A stretch of 64,000 bases of DNA from Bog-159 sp049511415 (GCA_049511415.1 JBEKYC010000009.1:62001-126000), one strand, 5' to 3'; positions 8,930-17,226 are shown, counted from the stretch's first letter. Program-made: numbers and translations. The notes: generated from the sequence alone by a model not told the origin.

Positions 8930-9396
8930 GCCGTTTCCGTTTCCTCGACATGCGCGAGTGCGCCACTGGCGGTCGCCGGAGTCAGCCGGCCTGCGGTTCG
9001 GCCGTCCACCATCAGCACCGGCGCCAGGCTGCAGCAGCCCAGGCATGCGACTTCGTCCACAGTGAACATACGCGCCGCGTCGGTATCCGCGCCATCGGGG
9101 ATACCCAAGTAGCGGCGCAGCTCATCGGTCACCTGGCGCGCGCCGGCGACGTGGCAGGCAGTGCCATGGCAGACGCGCACGGTGTGCTTGCCGGCCGGCG
9201 TGCGGCGGAATTGGCCGTAGAAAGACGAAGTGCCTGCGAACTGCGCAGGCGTGATGCCGGTGAGCTCCGAGAGCCGCTGGATGGCTTGGTCGGGGAGGTA
9301 GCGGTAGTGCTTTTGGACAGCCTGCAGCAATGCGATGGCGTTTTCTTTGCTTCGGCCCTGGGTGGCGACCAGTTGGTCGATGAAGTTCAGATCCAT
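8926..9396 (-). CDS. NuoE-like [2Fe-2S] thioredoxin-fold subunit
   Basis: From the ATG at 9396 it has 156 residues, normal for NuoE/HoxE. The four cluster cysteines are visible: C76 and C81 in VRVCHGTACHVAGA, and C118 with C121/C122 in VACLGCCSLAPVL. The N-terminal helical part (QKHYRYLPDQAIQRLSELTG) also matches the family. It should relay electrons next to the NuoF-like subunit, with which it overlaps by ATGA. No stop separates this frame from the small membrane protein upstream (ATG at 9771), so the cell could make a 281-residue fusion instead. The junction lies in a hairpin repeat. Which start is used cannot be told from sequence; no clear Shine-Dalgarno stands before 9396. Confidence 0.9.
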   Translation of the reverse strand: MDLNFIDQLVATQGRSKENAIALLQAVQKHYRYLPDQAIQRLSELTGITPAQFAGTSSFYGQFRRTPAGKHTVRVCHGTACHVAGARQVTDELRRYLGIPDGADTDAARMFTVDEVACLGCCSLAPVLMVDGRTAGRLTPATASGALAHVEETETA

Positions 9397-9771
9397 GGAG
9401 GGCGGGCTTAGGCACGCGCGGGGCTTTAGCCCCGCCACGGGAATGGAGCGGGGCTGAAGCCCCACGCGGGCTGAAGGCCGCCCCCCATCCCGCTTTGCGA
9501 ACGTTAGGAATATACTAGCGGCGGCGATCAATATCCAAGCCACGGCGCCATCCCGAGCTTTTCGGGCCCGGCGAGCATCCCCGATCCTCTTCTGTGCGGT
9601 GTCCAATCTGCTAGCCACCGCAGCGTCAGACTTCACTTGTTGCTGCAGGCTCTTGACGATCTTGTCGTCGCGCGGTGCACGCCACCTTGCCAGCGCATAA
9701 TCGGCCAGCAGAATCACCACGCACGCCGCCACGGCCGCGCCTGCAATCCAGGTCCACCGGCGGGCGTTCAT
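9397..9771 (-). CDS. Small two-helix membrane protein reading in frame into the NuoE-like gene
   Basis: The ATG at 9771 overlaps the stop of the NapH-like gene (ATGA), so it is very likely a real start. About 95 residues look like a small membrane protein: helix 1 in the first 25 residues (WIAGAAVAACVVILLADYAL), a charged coiled stretch (KIVKSLQQQVKSDAAVASRL) and helix 2 (AVAWILIAAASIFLTFA). The frame then runs through a hairpin repeat, giving VGLQPRSIPVAGLKPRACL, and straight into the NuoE-like start at 9396. The original stop was probably lost when the repeat inserted. If translated through, the NuoE-like domain becomes tethered to the membrane. No function is recognised beyond a likely anchor in this electron-transfer operon. 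Confidence 0.6.
9418..9480. repeat. Double-hairpin repeat at the membrane-protein/NuoE junction
   Basis: A perfect 8-bp hairpin GCGGGGCT-TT-AGCCCCGC (9418-9435), a GGGGCT-GA-AGCCCC hairpin (9450-9463) and a trailing GCGGGCTGAAGGCCG. The arms match the repeat at 53246-53263. It is read in frame between the small membrane protein and the NuoE-like domain and probably removed the stop of the former. Confidence 0.75.
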
Positions 9772-10727
9772 GACAACTGCACCAGCTTGCGTTCGCGTGG
9801 GCAGGAAGCATAGCATCGCGCGCAATACAGGCAATTGCGGCGGACGGCGCGCATCTTCTCGATCGCGCCGTAAGGGCAGGCTTCGCTGCACAGGCCGCAG
9901 TCCAGTTCCTTGCTCGGCGTGATGGTGACGCCGCGGCGCGCCATGCGCGTGCACCAGGCGAGCAGGCCGCCGTAGGGACACAGGTAGCGGCAATACGGCC
10001 GACCGATGAACATGCCCGCCACCAGGAACGCACCGCCGATCAGGAGCATATGAGGTGCGCCGGTGCGGCGGAAGAAGCCCACGAACGGATCGAACCGGCA
10101 GATCACGAAGTCGCGCGCCGCCGCCGGCTTCAGCACGAAAAAGAGCGCCAGCCCGAGATAGACGTACTTCAGCAGGCCTAGCGCCCGGTCCAGCCGAGGC
10201 GGCACCTTGATCGACTTTAGCAGCACCAATTCCTGAATCGCGCCGAGCGCGCAGACGCCGCCGCAGAAGGCGCGCCCGTAGAACAAGGACACCACTAGCG
10301 GCAGAAAGAAAGTGGCCGTCACCACCATGGGGATCGAGTAGTGCGGATCGGTTAATGCCACCGCGACGTTCTGGATCGATCCGATCGGGCAGACGCAGCC
10401 CTCGCGATAGAAACCGAAATATGCCACGGATCCGATACTCAGGCCGACCAGCGCTTTCCGGCTGCGTCGTTTCAGAACCAGCCAGGAGGAGATCCCCATG
10501 GCCGCCGCGAGCACCCCGACATCCACGAACTGCAGCCACGAGCTACGCGGCAAAGGCTTCTGCACTGGGGGCGTCTGGTAGCCGCCGCCGATGGATTTCT
10601 CCTGCGGGGCCGTATCCACCGGACGTTGATAGGGAATCGATTGGGCGGGCAGGGTACCCACACTGCCCAGGAAGAACAGCGCCAGGGCCGGACCTAAGAC
10701 CCGCGCGGGCTTAGGACCGCGCCCCAT
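9768..10727 (-). CDS. NapH/NosR-like polytopic membrane Fe-S protein
   Basis: A 319-residue protein from the ATG at 10727, overlapping the ferredoxin gene by 17 bases; a longer open frame upstream lies wholly within that gene. A signal-like helix is followed by several membrane helices carrying the paired Cys motifs of the NapH/NosR/RdxA group: EGCVCPIGSIQN, GRAFCGGVCALGAIQE and GRPYCRYLCPYGGLL. The C-terminus has two ferredoxin motifs, LDCGLCSEACPYGAIE and CLYCARCYASCP. Such proteins exchange electrons between quinol or cytoplasmic donors and periplasmic acceptors. Its place between a Tat-exported ferredoxin and a NuoEF-like module suggests a membrane relay linking the two. The natural acceptor is unknown. 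Confidence 0.88.
   Translation of the reverse strand: MGRGPKPARVLGPALALFFLGSVGTLPAQSIPYQRPVDTAPQEKSIGGGYQTPPVQKPLPRSSWLQFVDVGVLAAAMGISSWLVLKRRSRKALVGLSIGSVAYFGFYREGCVCPIGSIQNVAVALTDPHYSIPMVVTATFFLPLVVSLFYGRAFCGGVCALGAIQELVLLKSIKVPPRLDRALGLLKYVYLGLALFFVLKPAAARDFVICRFDPFVGFFRRTGAPHMLLIGGAFLVAGMFIGRPYCRYLCPYGGLLAWCTRMARRGVTITPSKELDCGLCSEACPYGAIEKMRAVRRNCLYCARCYASCPRERKLVQLS
10693..10715. repeat. Short palindrome over the ferredoxin/NapH-like junction
   Basis: CCTAAG-A-CCCGCGCGGG-C-TTAGG forms a long inverted repeat over the ferredoxin stop and the NapH-like coding start. The GCGGGCTTAGG part recurs just before the repeat at 9418. It may be a worn member of the same repeat family or a coupling structure. 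Confidence 0.4.
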
Positions 10728-11310
10728 TTTGTTCCACGGGAACGCGCACGAGCGCGTCTTTGGGACACGCCTTGGAGATGGCGCACCGGTTGCAATCCAC
10801 GCATCGGTTGTACCGAATCCGCAGGACAATCGATCCCAGGCCGAGCGGCTCCTTGCACTGCATCACACACTTGCCGCAGCCGTCGCACTTTTCCTCGTCG
10901 ATCAGGTACTCGTAGAAATTGTTGGCGGGATCTTCGGGATCGGCTTTGCCAATCGGCTTGCGCGTGATGGCGTCGCGCGGGCACAACTTCTCGCTGGGCA
11001 GCCCGCGTTCGTCCACCGCGCTGGTGATGTTGAAGTACGCCGGACAGATGTTGCATCGGCCGCAGCGGGAGTGCTCATTGACGGCCCGCACGGCCGACAG
11101 TTGAACCACACACTCGCTGGTGCATAGATTGCACGCCGCCACGCCGACTTCGCCCAACCGGCTGTTGAGGCAGCGCGCCGCATCCACCTGCCACACTACC
11201 TGCCCGTGCGCCTTCCGGACCAGAAATCCGGCGCCGCCGCCCAGGGTCGCGAGCACGGTTCCGCGCGCGGCGGTGTGCAGCAAATCGCGCCGGGTAAAGT
11301 GTTCGCTCAT
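10711..11310 (-). CDS. Tat-exported ferredoxin-like protein (NapG type)
   Basis: A 199-residue protein with a twin-arginine leader (FTRRDLL, then AARGTVLATLGGGAGFL). Cys clusters follow in the ferredoxin style: CNLCTSEC (60-67), CGRCNIC (83-89), CDGCGKCVMQC (142-152) and CVDCNRCAISKAC (170-182), enough for three or four [4Fe-4S] centres. The pattern resembles NapG/periplasmic ferredoxins that partner NapH. It overlaps the NHL gene upstream by four bases and the NapH-like gene downstream by 17. Export in a folded, cluster-loaded state is expected from the leader. A short hairpin repeat overlaps its stop codon. Confidence 0.88.
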   Translation of the reverse strand: MSEHFTRRDLLHTAARGTVLATLGGGAGFLVRKAHGQVVWQVDAARCLNSRLGEVGVAACNLCTSECVVQLSAVRAVNEHSRCGRCNICPAYFNITSAVDERGLPSEKLCPRDAITRKPIGKADPEDPANNFYEYLIDEEKCDGCGKCVMQCKEPLGLGSIVLRIRYNRCVDCNRCAISKACPKDALVRVPVEQNGARS

Positions 11311-12110
11311 ACGGTCACCGGTTCGAAGACGAAGATCGCCAGTTTCACGGTATCCGCGACATACGCGCGCCCATGCCGATCCACTGCGATGCTCATGTTC
11401 TTGCAGTTCGCATCGAAAACATCCGACGCGATGACCGTCTCAAGCTCTCCACTGAAGCTATAGACCTTGGCGCGCGGGCCGGCCTTCTCCGTAACGTAGA
11501 TGCGATCTCGCACCGCCACGTTGGTCGGATTGCAGCACCCTCCGAAACCAGCTGGATCTGTGCCGTGAAAATGTCCGATATGGCCCAGTAACTGGCCTTC
11601 CAGCGTGTAGCGCTCCACGCGATGCTTGCCCGGATTGGCCGCGTGGATGACACCCTGTGCGTCCACGTCGAAAGCCACCACGCCGTTGGGAATCAGCAAC
11701 CCATTCAGCGGATTGTCGCGCCCGATGTTATTACGGAACTTCCCGGTGGCATCCAAGCGCCGGATCGCCCGTCCTGTAGCGTCCCCGGCCAGTAGGTCAC
11801 CATTGACGAAGCCGATGGCCGTGACGCGCCCCAAAAGCGCGTCGTCGCGCCAGGTGCGCTTGAGTTTTCCCGCGCCGTCGAAAATCTCGATCTGGCGGAT
11901 TTCGCCCGCATATACCGACCCGTCGCCCGCGACTGCCACGGAATGCACCGGCTGCGCCGTGGACCACCGGCGCCGCAGCCGCCCGCCCGCGTCGAATACC
12001 GTGATCTGGGAGTCGTTGGCAACGTACAGATTACCGGCTGGGTCAAGCGCGATGCCGCGCAGCGCAGCGCCGATCTGGCCTCCTATGACTCCCGTCTGCC
12101 GGTATTGCAT
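11307..12110 (-). CDS. NHL-repeat beta-propeller protein
   Basis: A 267-residue protein made of repeating blocks such as RGIALDPAGNLYVANDSQ, HSVAVAGDGSVYAGEIRQ and AVDRHGRAYVADTVK, the signature of a six-bladed NHL propeller. No signal peptide is seen from the ATG at 12110 and little room exists upstream (18 bases to the previous stop), so it may stay in the cytoplasm. It holds HFHGTDPAGFGGCCNPTNV, an unusual Cys-Cys loop within a blade. The stop overlaps the ferredoxin start (ATGA). NHL propellers bind proteins or small ligands; whether this one senses a signal or scaffolds the redox complex is not known. Confidence 0.85.
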   Translation of the reverse strand: MQYRQTGVIGGQIGAALRGIALDPAGNLYVANDSQITVFDAGGRLRRRWSTAQPVHSVAVAGDGSVYAGEIRQIEIFDGAGKLKRTWRDDALLGRVTAIGFVNGDLLAGDATGRAIRRLDATGKFRNNIGRDNPLNGLLIPNGVVAFDVDAQGVIHAANPGKHRVERYTLEGQLLGHIGHFHGTDPAGFGGCCNPTNVAVRDRIYVTEKAGPRAKVYSFSGELETVIASDVFDANCKNMSIAVDRHGRAYVADTVKLAIFVFEPVTV

Positions 12111-12128
12111 GCCGTCTCTCCCCAGCTT

Positions 12129-13391
12129 CTAGCCCCGCATATCGAGGCAGATCATTTTCGTCAGATCCCGCAGGACCAGCTTGCCGTCCGATAGCGCCAT
12201 CGGTGCCCATACTTCCTGCCCGGCGAGAACCTGCGCGCTGGCGACTTCGTGATATGCCGCGGTGCTCGCTTCGATCAGGTGCAGGTTGCCGGTATTGCCA
12301 TCCATCACCAGAAACATTCCGTCGGCCAGCATGAAGCTGCCCAGACCAAACGAAGCCTTCCCTCCGCTGGTCCAGGTCTCTTTACCCTCCAGATCCATGC
12401 AGGTAAATAGCCCGCGCTTCTTCTTGCCCACCGCGAACAGATGCCCCTGGTAAGCAATCGGTGTGTGTACTTCGGAATTCCACTCGTTGTTCTTCCAGTC
12501 GAACAGGCATTCGGTCTTGAAAGCGCCGCCCTCGCGCCGTACCCGGATCATCACGCTGCCCGCGTCGTAGCTGGCGGTCATGAAGACCCGCTCCCCATCC
12601 ACGGCGACAGGCGACGGCGCCACCGCCACGTTAAATTTCCGCCCAAATTCCCATAACAGCCTGCCGTCGGCGGCCGACACGCCCAGCGGGCCTTCCAGCG
12701 TCCCGTACAGATATTGCCGGACCCCGCCCAGCACGGCCGGCATCACCGAAGCGTGCGTCATCAGCCGCTGCTTCGGATTCGGAGTGCGCCAGATTTCCTT
12801 GCCCGTGGCTTTGTCGAGCGCTACCAGAAGGGCCGCGCCGCCGGTGGCCAGGACGATCCGATCGGCCTCCTGCAGCGGACATTGCCCGTTGTACCAGGAG
12901 GGAATGGTGGCTTGATATTCGGTGACCAGGCTCTTACGCCAGATTTGTTTGCCGGTCCGGGCATCCAGGCAATGCAGCACGGCTTTGGGATCGAGGGAGC
13001 AAACGAACCGGCCGTCCACCGCCGGCACGGTGCGGGTGATGGCGTGATTCGGACGAATCTCGCGCGGTTCGCGGAATTGCCAGATCAAGCGCCCGTCGGC
13101 CAGCGAGCGGCAGTTGATCGACCATTCCGATTTCGCCTCGTCGTAGTCGTGGTGATAAACCCGGCCTGCCACGATCGCCGCGCCGGCATAGCCTTCCGCC
13201 ACCGGGACCGACCAGAGGAGCTTCGGCCCGGTAGCCGGCCATTTGCGCAAGAGTCCTGTTTCCCTGGAGATGCCGTTCCGATCCGGTCCCCGGAACTGGG
13301 GCCAGTCCGAGCCGCGCGGGGCCGGCAGAGCGGCTGCCAGCCCGGCCGATCCCACGCTGATGATCCAAGTTCGCCTGTCGAGAAGCGCCAC
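12129..13391 (-). CDS. PQQ-like (BamB-type) beta-propeller protein, first gene of the redox operon
   Basis: A 420-residue protein starting at GTG 13391 with an export leader (DRRTWIISVGSAGLAAALPA) that has Tat character. After DWPQFRGPDRNGISRETGL, a hallmark of secreted PQQ-like propellers, come blades of the type CLDARTGKQIWRKSL and ALDKATGKEIWR. The family includes alcohol dehydrogenases but also non-enzymatic BamB-like scaffolds. I see no clear catalytic Asp/Glu pair or haem motif, so an enzymatic role is not supported. It heads the run of eight reading frames ending at 5168, with an AT-rich, palindrome-bearing region just before its start. Confidence 0.85.
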   Translation of the reverse strand: MALLDRRTWIISVGSAGLAAALPAPRGSDWPQFRGPDRNGISRETGLLRKWPATGPKLLWSVPVAEGYAGAAIVAGRVYHHDYDEAKSEWSINCRSLADGRLIWQFREPREIRPNHAITRTVPAVDGRFVCSLDPKAVLHCLDARTGKQIWRKSLVTEYQATIPSWYNGQCPLQEADRIVLATGGAALLVALDKATGKEIWRTPNPKQRLMTHASVMPAVLGGVRQYLYGTLEGPLGVSAADGRLLWEFGRKFNVAVAPSPVAVDGERVFMTASYDAGSVMIRVRREGGAFKTECLFDWKNNEWNSEVHTPIAYQGHLFAVGKKKRGLFTCMDLEGKETWTSGGKASFGLGSFMLADGMFLVMDGNTGNLHLIEASTAAYHEVASAQVLAGQEVWAPMALSDGKLVLRDLTKMICLDMRG

Positions 13392-13451
13392 ACTGTAAGT
13401 ATATCTAGATATTCAGACCTAAAGATATGAATCGGTCAAATTTGAAGCCCG
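13392..13451 (-). promoter_or_regulatory. AT-rich intergenic stretch with a 12-bp palindrome before the redox operon
   Basis: This 60-base gap is far richer in A/T than its surroundings. The perfect palindrome ATATCTAGATAT lies at 13401-13412, ten bases before the GTG of the propeller gene. Reading on the minus strand, a TTGACC lies further upstream, but no well-spaced -10 partner is convincing. It is the only clear intergenic control region for the operon and a likely repressor or activator site. Confidence 0.4.
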
Positions 13452-14312
13452 CTACCGCACGCGGCCGGCGGAGTTTTCCAGCACCACATTGGAAAGCACT
13501 GCCGTATCCACCTTATCCGGCAGGTGCGAGCAGAAGCCGATGCCGGCGTAAAACGGTTCCTCCATGTGCAGATTGATGCCGGGGCCGAACTGATGCATAG
13601 GCTCGCCTTCCAGGCTCACCAACAGCGCAAACGAGTCGCCGCGCTTCTCGATGCCGATACGCCTGGCGACAATACCCACCAGGCTGTCAGGCGTTGCGCC
13701 GCCCGGACGGCCCCGTCCCCCCATGCGAAACTCCAAATCCTTAACCCGGACATTCTTTTCCGGACGCTGCGCCAGGTGGATCATGCCCAAGCCGTGCAGA
13801 GCGGCGATGGCTTCCTTGGAATCGTCCTCCAGGTCCTGCCGGATCACCAGAACCGCTTTGCGGTCGCCGTATCCATTCGGGTCGGGGAAGTTGATGTCGG
13901 CCGCCAGCGACACGTCGCCCGACATCTTCTTCCACAGATACCGGAACTCGTCGCGCGTGTACCAGACATTGTAGCCCGCGGAGTTTATGGTGTAGCGGCC
14001 CGTGCTGGCATCGTAGCTCGCGCTACCCGGCGCCAAGGCGCTTCCGATGTCGGACTGGCCCTCAAAAATGCCGATCGGCAAGGAGAGGTTTTTGCTGGGC
14101 CGGTGAAAGTCCGGCGGCGGCGCCACCTGCGTGTGTGTCGCGGATCCCGGCTGCGCCCATGCCGGCGCCAATGGTCCGGCCGTTACACCAGGGCCGGGAG
14201 CCTGTGCCCGAAGCAGGCACACCGCCATGGAGAGTGCGAGGCCCCACAAGGCGGCGGATAATCGGCATGCCACGCCCGGATTGTAACAGGCTTGTCGAAC
14301 TGTACGTCGCAT
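13452..14312 (-). CDS. Secreted lectin-like hypothetical protein (DUF1349-like?)
   Basis: A 286-residue protein from ATG 14312; GTG 14273 would give a tidier signal peptide (ACRLSAALWGLALSMAVCLL), while a GGAGGA abuts the ATG, so the start is uncertain. After a Pro-rich stretch, the body (SGDVSLAADINFPD, GDRKAVLVIRQDLEDDSKEA, RGDSFALLVSLEG) has the strand pattern of concanavalin-like DUF1349 domains that bind or cleave glycans. It diverges from the gene at 14359. No catalytic residue is identified; the call is by pattern only. Confidence 0.7.
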   Translation of the reverse strand: MRRTVRQACYNPGVACRLSAALWGLALSMAVCLLRAQAPGPGVTAGPLAPAWAQPGSATHTQVAPPPDFHRPSKNLSLPIGIFEGQSDIGSALAPGSASYDASTGRYTINSAGYNVWYTRDEFRYLWKKMSGDVSLAADINFPDPNGYGDRKAVLVIRQDLEDDSKEAIAALHGLGMIHLAQRPEKNVRVKDLEFRMGGRGRPGGATPDSLVGIVARRIGIEKRGDSFALLVSLEGEPMHQFGPGINLHMEEPFYAGIGFCSHLPDKVDTAVLSNVVLENSAGRVR

Positions 14313-14358
14313 TCCTCCGGCCTGCCGCGTGCATCTGGATGCCAGGGAGACCAGTGCG

Positions 14359-15054
14359 ATGTCCGCAACCTTACAGTCCACGGCCGGCGTACCCGCTTGC
14401 CTCGGTTTATTCTTCATCGCGCATTGTGGCATGGCGCAAACGGGCGGTCCGGCCGACGGGGAGGCCAACCGTGAGGCGTCGCCTGCGCCGGCGATATCAG
14501 CCGAAACGCCGGCGTACGTGGCGATCACTCAAAACGAGAGGTTGCGTTATTACTTCCATCACCTCTTCAGTCTCGAGTCCGCGGTCCGATCCGCGGCCGG
14601 CGCCGGAATCAATCAAGCGCTCAATACGGCGCATGAGTGGGGCCAGGGCGCCGAAGGCTACGGCCGCCGCTATGCCAGTTCCTACGGCGGACATATTGTG
14701 CAGCAGACCGTAATGTACGGCGCGTCATCCGTGTTGCACGAAGACAACCGCTATTTTCGCTCCGGCGAAACCGGCTTTCGCGCCCGCTTGAAGTACGCCA
14801 TCGAGAGTGCATTCCTGGCCCGCCATGCGGATGGCAGCCGGCACATATCCATCTCCGGTATCGGCAGCTACGCCGCCGCGGCCATGATCTCGCGAGCCTG
14901 GCAACCGCCGAGCACGATAGGTCCCCAACATGCCGCCAACGCATTCGCCATTTCCATCGGCGCCGAGGCGGGATTCAATATCGCGCGCGAGTTTCTGCCG
15001 GCCATCTTCCACAGCCTTCCCCCGGTGGAAATGAGTCCGATCGGAATTCACTGA
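14359..15054 (+). CDS. Exported hypothetical protein
   Basis: A 231-residue protein using the ATG at 14359, preceded by AGGGAG. A signal peptide (ATLQSTAGVPACLGLFFIAHC) is followed by a Pro/Ala linker and a helical domain with several Gly/Ala-rich amphipathic segments (SAAGAGINQALNTAHEWGQG; YASSYGGHIVQQTVMYGASS; HEDNRYFRSGETGFRARL). The pattern looks like a short membrane- or envelope-inserted family common in Acidobacteriota, from memory. It ends 15 bases before the ABC exporter, so the two may be co-transcribed. Function unknown. Confidence 0.7.
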   Translation: MSATLQSTAGVPACLGLFFIAHCGMAQTGGPADGEANREASPAPAISAETPAYVAITQNERLRYYFHHLFSLESAVRSAAGAGINQALNTAHEWGQGAEGYGRRYASSYGGHIVQQTVMYGASSVLHEDNRYFRSGETGFRARLKYAIESAFLARHADGSRHISISGIGSYAAAAMISRAWQPPSTIGPQHAANAFAISIGAEAGFNIAREFLPAIFHSLPPVEMSPIGIH

Positions 15055-15069
15055 CCATGCGGTCAGACT

Positions 15070-16872
15070 ATGGCGACTAAAACCAATCCACTGAAGATCA
15101 GTGTCCTGCTGAAGCCGCACGCCAAGGAACTGGCGATCGGTCTCGCGGCCGTCGTCGGCGAGGGTCTGGCTAACTTGCTCGATCCCTGGCCGCTCAAGAT
15201 CGTGATCGACAATGTCTTGAAATCGCGCCCCTTGCCAGGCTGGTTGCCCAGGCTGATCGTGCCCCTGGCGCACGGAGACCGCTTGACGATCTTGAAATTC
15301 GCGGCGCTGGCGGCGCTCGCCATTGCCATCGCCGGAGCACTCTGTTCGTACACCGAGAAGTATCTCACCACCAGCGTCGGCCAATGGGTCATGCACGATC
15401 TCCGCCTGCGCCTGTACTCGCACATCCAGAGACTGTCGCTGTCCTATCACGATCACAAGCAGACCGGGGACCTGGTCAGCCGCGTCACCAGCGATATCGA
15501 CGCTATTCAAAGCTTCATCGCTTCCGGCCTGTTGGGCGCGCTAATCAATAGCCTCACCCTGGTCGGCATGGTCGGGGTCATGTTCTACCTCAACTGGCGC
15601 TTCACCTTAATCGCGTTGAGCATCGCCCCGGTTCTTTTTGTGCTGGTTTATTCCTACACGCGGCGCATTAAAAAAGCGGCGCGGGAAGTGCGCAAAAAAG
15701 AAGGAGAGATCGTCTCCGTCATTCAGGAAGTGCTGTCGTCCATCCGCGTGGTGAAGGCCTATGCGCGCGAAGAGTATGAGCAGACGCGCCTGGAAGAGGA
15801 GAGTCTGGAGAGCGTCGATATCGCCTTGCATGCCCGAGGACTGAAAGCCCGTCTGGCCCCCCTGGTGGCGATTCTAGTGGCCGTAGGCACCAGCATGGTC
15901 CTGTGGTTCGGAGCGCGCATGGTCCTGGCCGGTAGTCTCTCCGCGGGCGACCTCATCGTGTTTATCCTGTACCTCAACAAAATGTACAAACCGATGCAGG
16001 AACTCTCCAAGATGACCGATGCCTGGTCTAAGGCCCAAGTCGGATATGAGCGCATCCGCGAAGTGTTGGAGATCGAGGGCGAGGTACGGGATCTTCCCGG
16101 TGCGCGCCCGGCGCCGATGCTCAGAGGCGCGATCGAATTCGACAACGTGAGCTTCAGTTACCAGCCGGAATATCCGGTGCTGCACAATGTGAGCTTCCGC
16201 ATCGAGCCGGGGCAAGTAGCGGCCCTGGTGGGACCCACGGGAGCCGGCAAGACCACCATCATCAGCATGATTCCGCGCTTCTACGATCCCACCTCGGGAG
16301 TCGTGCGCATCGACGGCGCCGACATCCGCCGCTTTCGCATGCAATCGCTGCGGCGGCAGATGAGCTTCGTGCTGCAGGAAACGCTCTTGTTTCACGCGCC
16401 GGTCTGGAACAACATCGCTTACGGCAGGCCCGGGGCCAGCCGCGCCGACATACTGCGCGCCGCCGAAATGGCCAACGCCAACGAGTTCATTGAAAAGATG
16501 CCGCAGGGGTACGACACCATCATCGGTGAGCGCGGCGCGACCCTCTCCGGAGGTCAGCGCCAGCGCATTGCGATTGCCCGCGCTATTATCCGCAACACGC
16601 CGATCCTGGTCCTGGATGAACCCAGCACCGGCCTCGACGCCGCCGCCGAGAAGCTGGTGTTTGAAGCCCTGGATCGGCTGATGGAAGGCAGAACCTCCAT
16701 TGTGATCGCGCATCGGCTTTCTACCATCCGGCGGGCTGGGATTATCTTCGTCGTAAAGGACGGCGCCATTCTCGAAAAGGGCGTGCACGAGGAATTGCTG
16801 AACGAGGGTGGTCTCTACGCCGAACTATACGACTTGCAATTCGGCGTGGAAGCCCAGGCTGGCAGGGCCTGA
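15070..16872 (+). CDS. MsbA-type ABC exporter (fused membrane and ATPase domains)
   Basis: A 600-residue half-transporter with six transmembrane helices in residues 1-320 and an ATPase domain at the C-terminus. The Walker A motif GPTGAGKTT is at 388-396, the signature LSGGQRQR near 492, Walker B ILVLDEPST near 512, and the switch His in IVIAHRLST near 547. The coupling segment KKEGEIVSVIQEVLSSIRVVKAY is typical of multidrug/lipid exporters. It would work as a homodimer exporting a lipid or drug. The substrate cannot be read from sequence. The small genes that follow are on the same strand. Confidence 0.93.
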   Translation: MATKTNPLKISVLLKPHAKELAIGLAAVVGEGLANLLDPWPLKIVIDNVLKSRPLPGWLPRLIVPLAHGDRLTILKFAALAALAIAIAGALCSYTEKYLTTSVGQWVMHDLRLRLYSHIQRLSLSYHDHKQTGDLVSRVTSDIDAIQSFIASGLLGALINSLTLVGMVGVMFYLNWRFTLIALSIAPVLFVLVYSYTRRIKKAAREVRKKEGEIVSVIQEVLSSIRVVKAYAREEYEQTRLEEESLESVDIALHARGLKARLAPLVAILVAVGTSMVLWFGARMVLAGSLSAGDLIVFILYLNKMYKPMQELSKMTDAWSKAQVGYERIREVLEIEGEVRDLPGARPAPMLRGAIEFDNVSFSYQPEYPVLHNVSFRIEPGQVAALVGPTGAGKTTIISMIPRFYDPTSGVVRIDGADIRRFRMQSLRRQMSFVLQETLLFHAPVWNNIAYGRPGASRADILRAAEMANANEFIEKMPQGYDTIIGERGATLSGGQRQRIAIARAIIRNTPILVLDEPSTGLDAAAEKLVFEALDRLMEGRTSIVIAHRLSTIRRAGIIFVVKDGAILEKGVHEELLNEGGLYAELYDLQFGVEAQAGRA

Positions 16873-16931
16873 GCGTTAGTGTGGCATCCGGGGTGCGGGG
16901 AAATTGGAGCGAGCAGACAAGGAGGTGCATC

Positions 16932-17219
16932 GTGTCACCAGCCAGACTGAATGTCACATTGCAAGGAGATTTCGTCAGGACCGAAGTGGAAACGGGCTTG
17001 AGAATGCTGGCTTTGGCCCGGCAACAACAGCGCCGGCGTCAAGATGAAGCCGCGCGCGAGTCGCTCAACCTGGCTAAAGTAGCGTTATCCGGTGCGGAAC
17101 GGCACTTGGCCGCGGTTAGCCTGCCGCCCGCGGAGACGCGTGAGTTATCCCGGGACCTGCGCGTTCTACGCCGCCGGCTGGAAGCCGCGGGATCCGGAGC
17201 CTCTCGGGGGGCGCGGTAA
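16932..17219 (+). CDS. Small helical hypothetical protein
   Basis: A 95-residue protein. I choose the GTG at 16932 because a near-perfect Shine-Dalgarno (AAGGAGGT) sits six bases before it; the longer frame from 16881 has no such site. It begins SPARLNVTLQGDFVRTEVET and continues as one or two charged amphipathic helices (RQQQRRRQDEAARESLNLAK; RELSRDLRVLRRRLEAAG). No signal peptide or known domain. Likely part of the run from the ABC exporter to the membrane protein at 17227. Confidence 0.65.
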   Translation: MSPARLNVTLQGDFVRTEVETGLRMLALARQQQRRRQDEAARESLNLAKVALSGAERHLAAVSLPPAETRELSRDLRVLRRRLEAAGSGASRGAR

Positions 17220-17226
17220 TAATCCC

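Noticed and set aside
5650..8966. Long plus- and minus-strand frames across the NuoF/GltD-like genes
   Set aside because: They are antisense or out-of-frame shadows of high-GC codons; none has a family pattern, while the chosen frames carry all cofactor motifs.
9418..9480. Repeated hairpins as a CRISPR array
   Set aside because: Units differ in length, there are no even spacers, and no cas gene is near; they fit a REP-like element.
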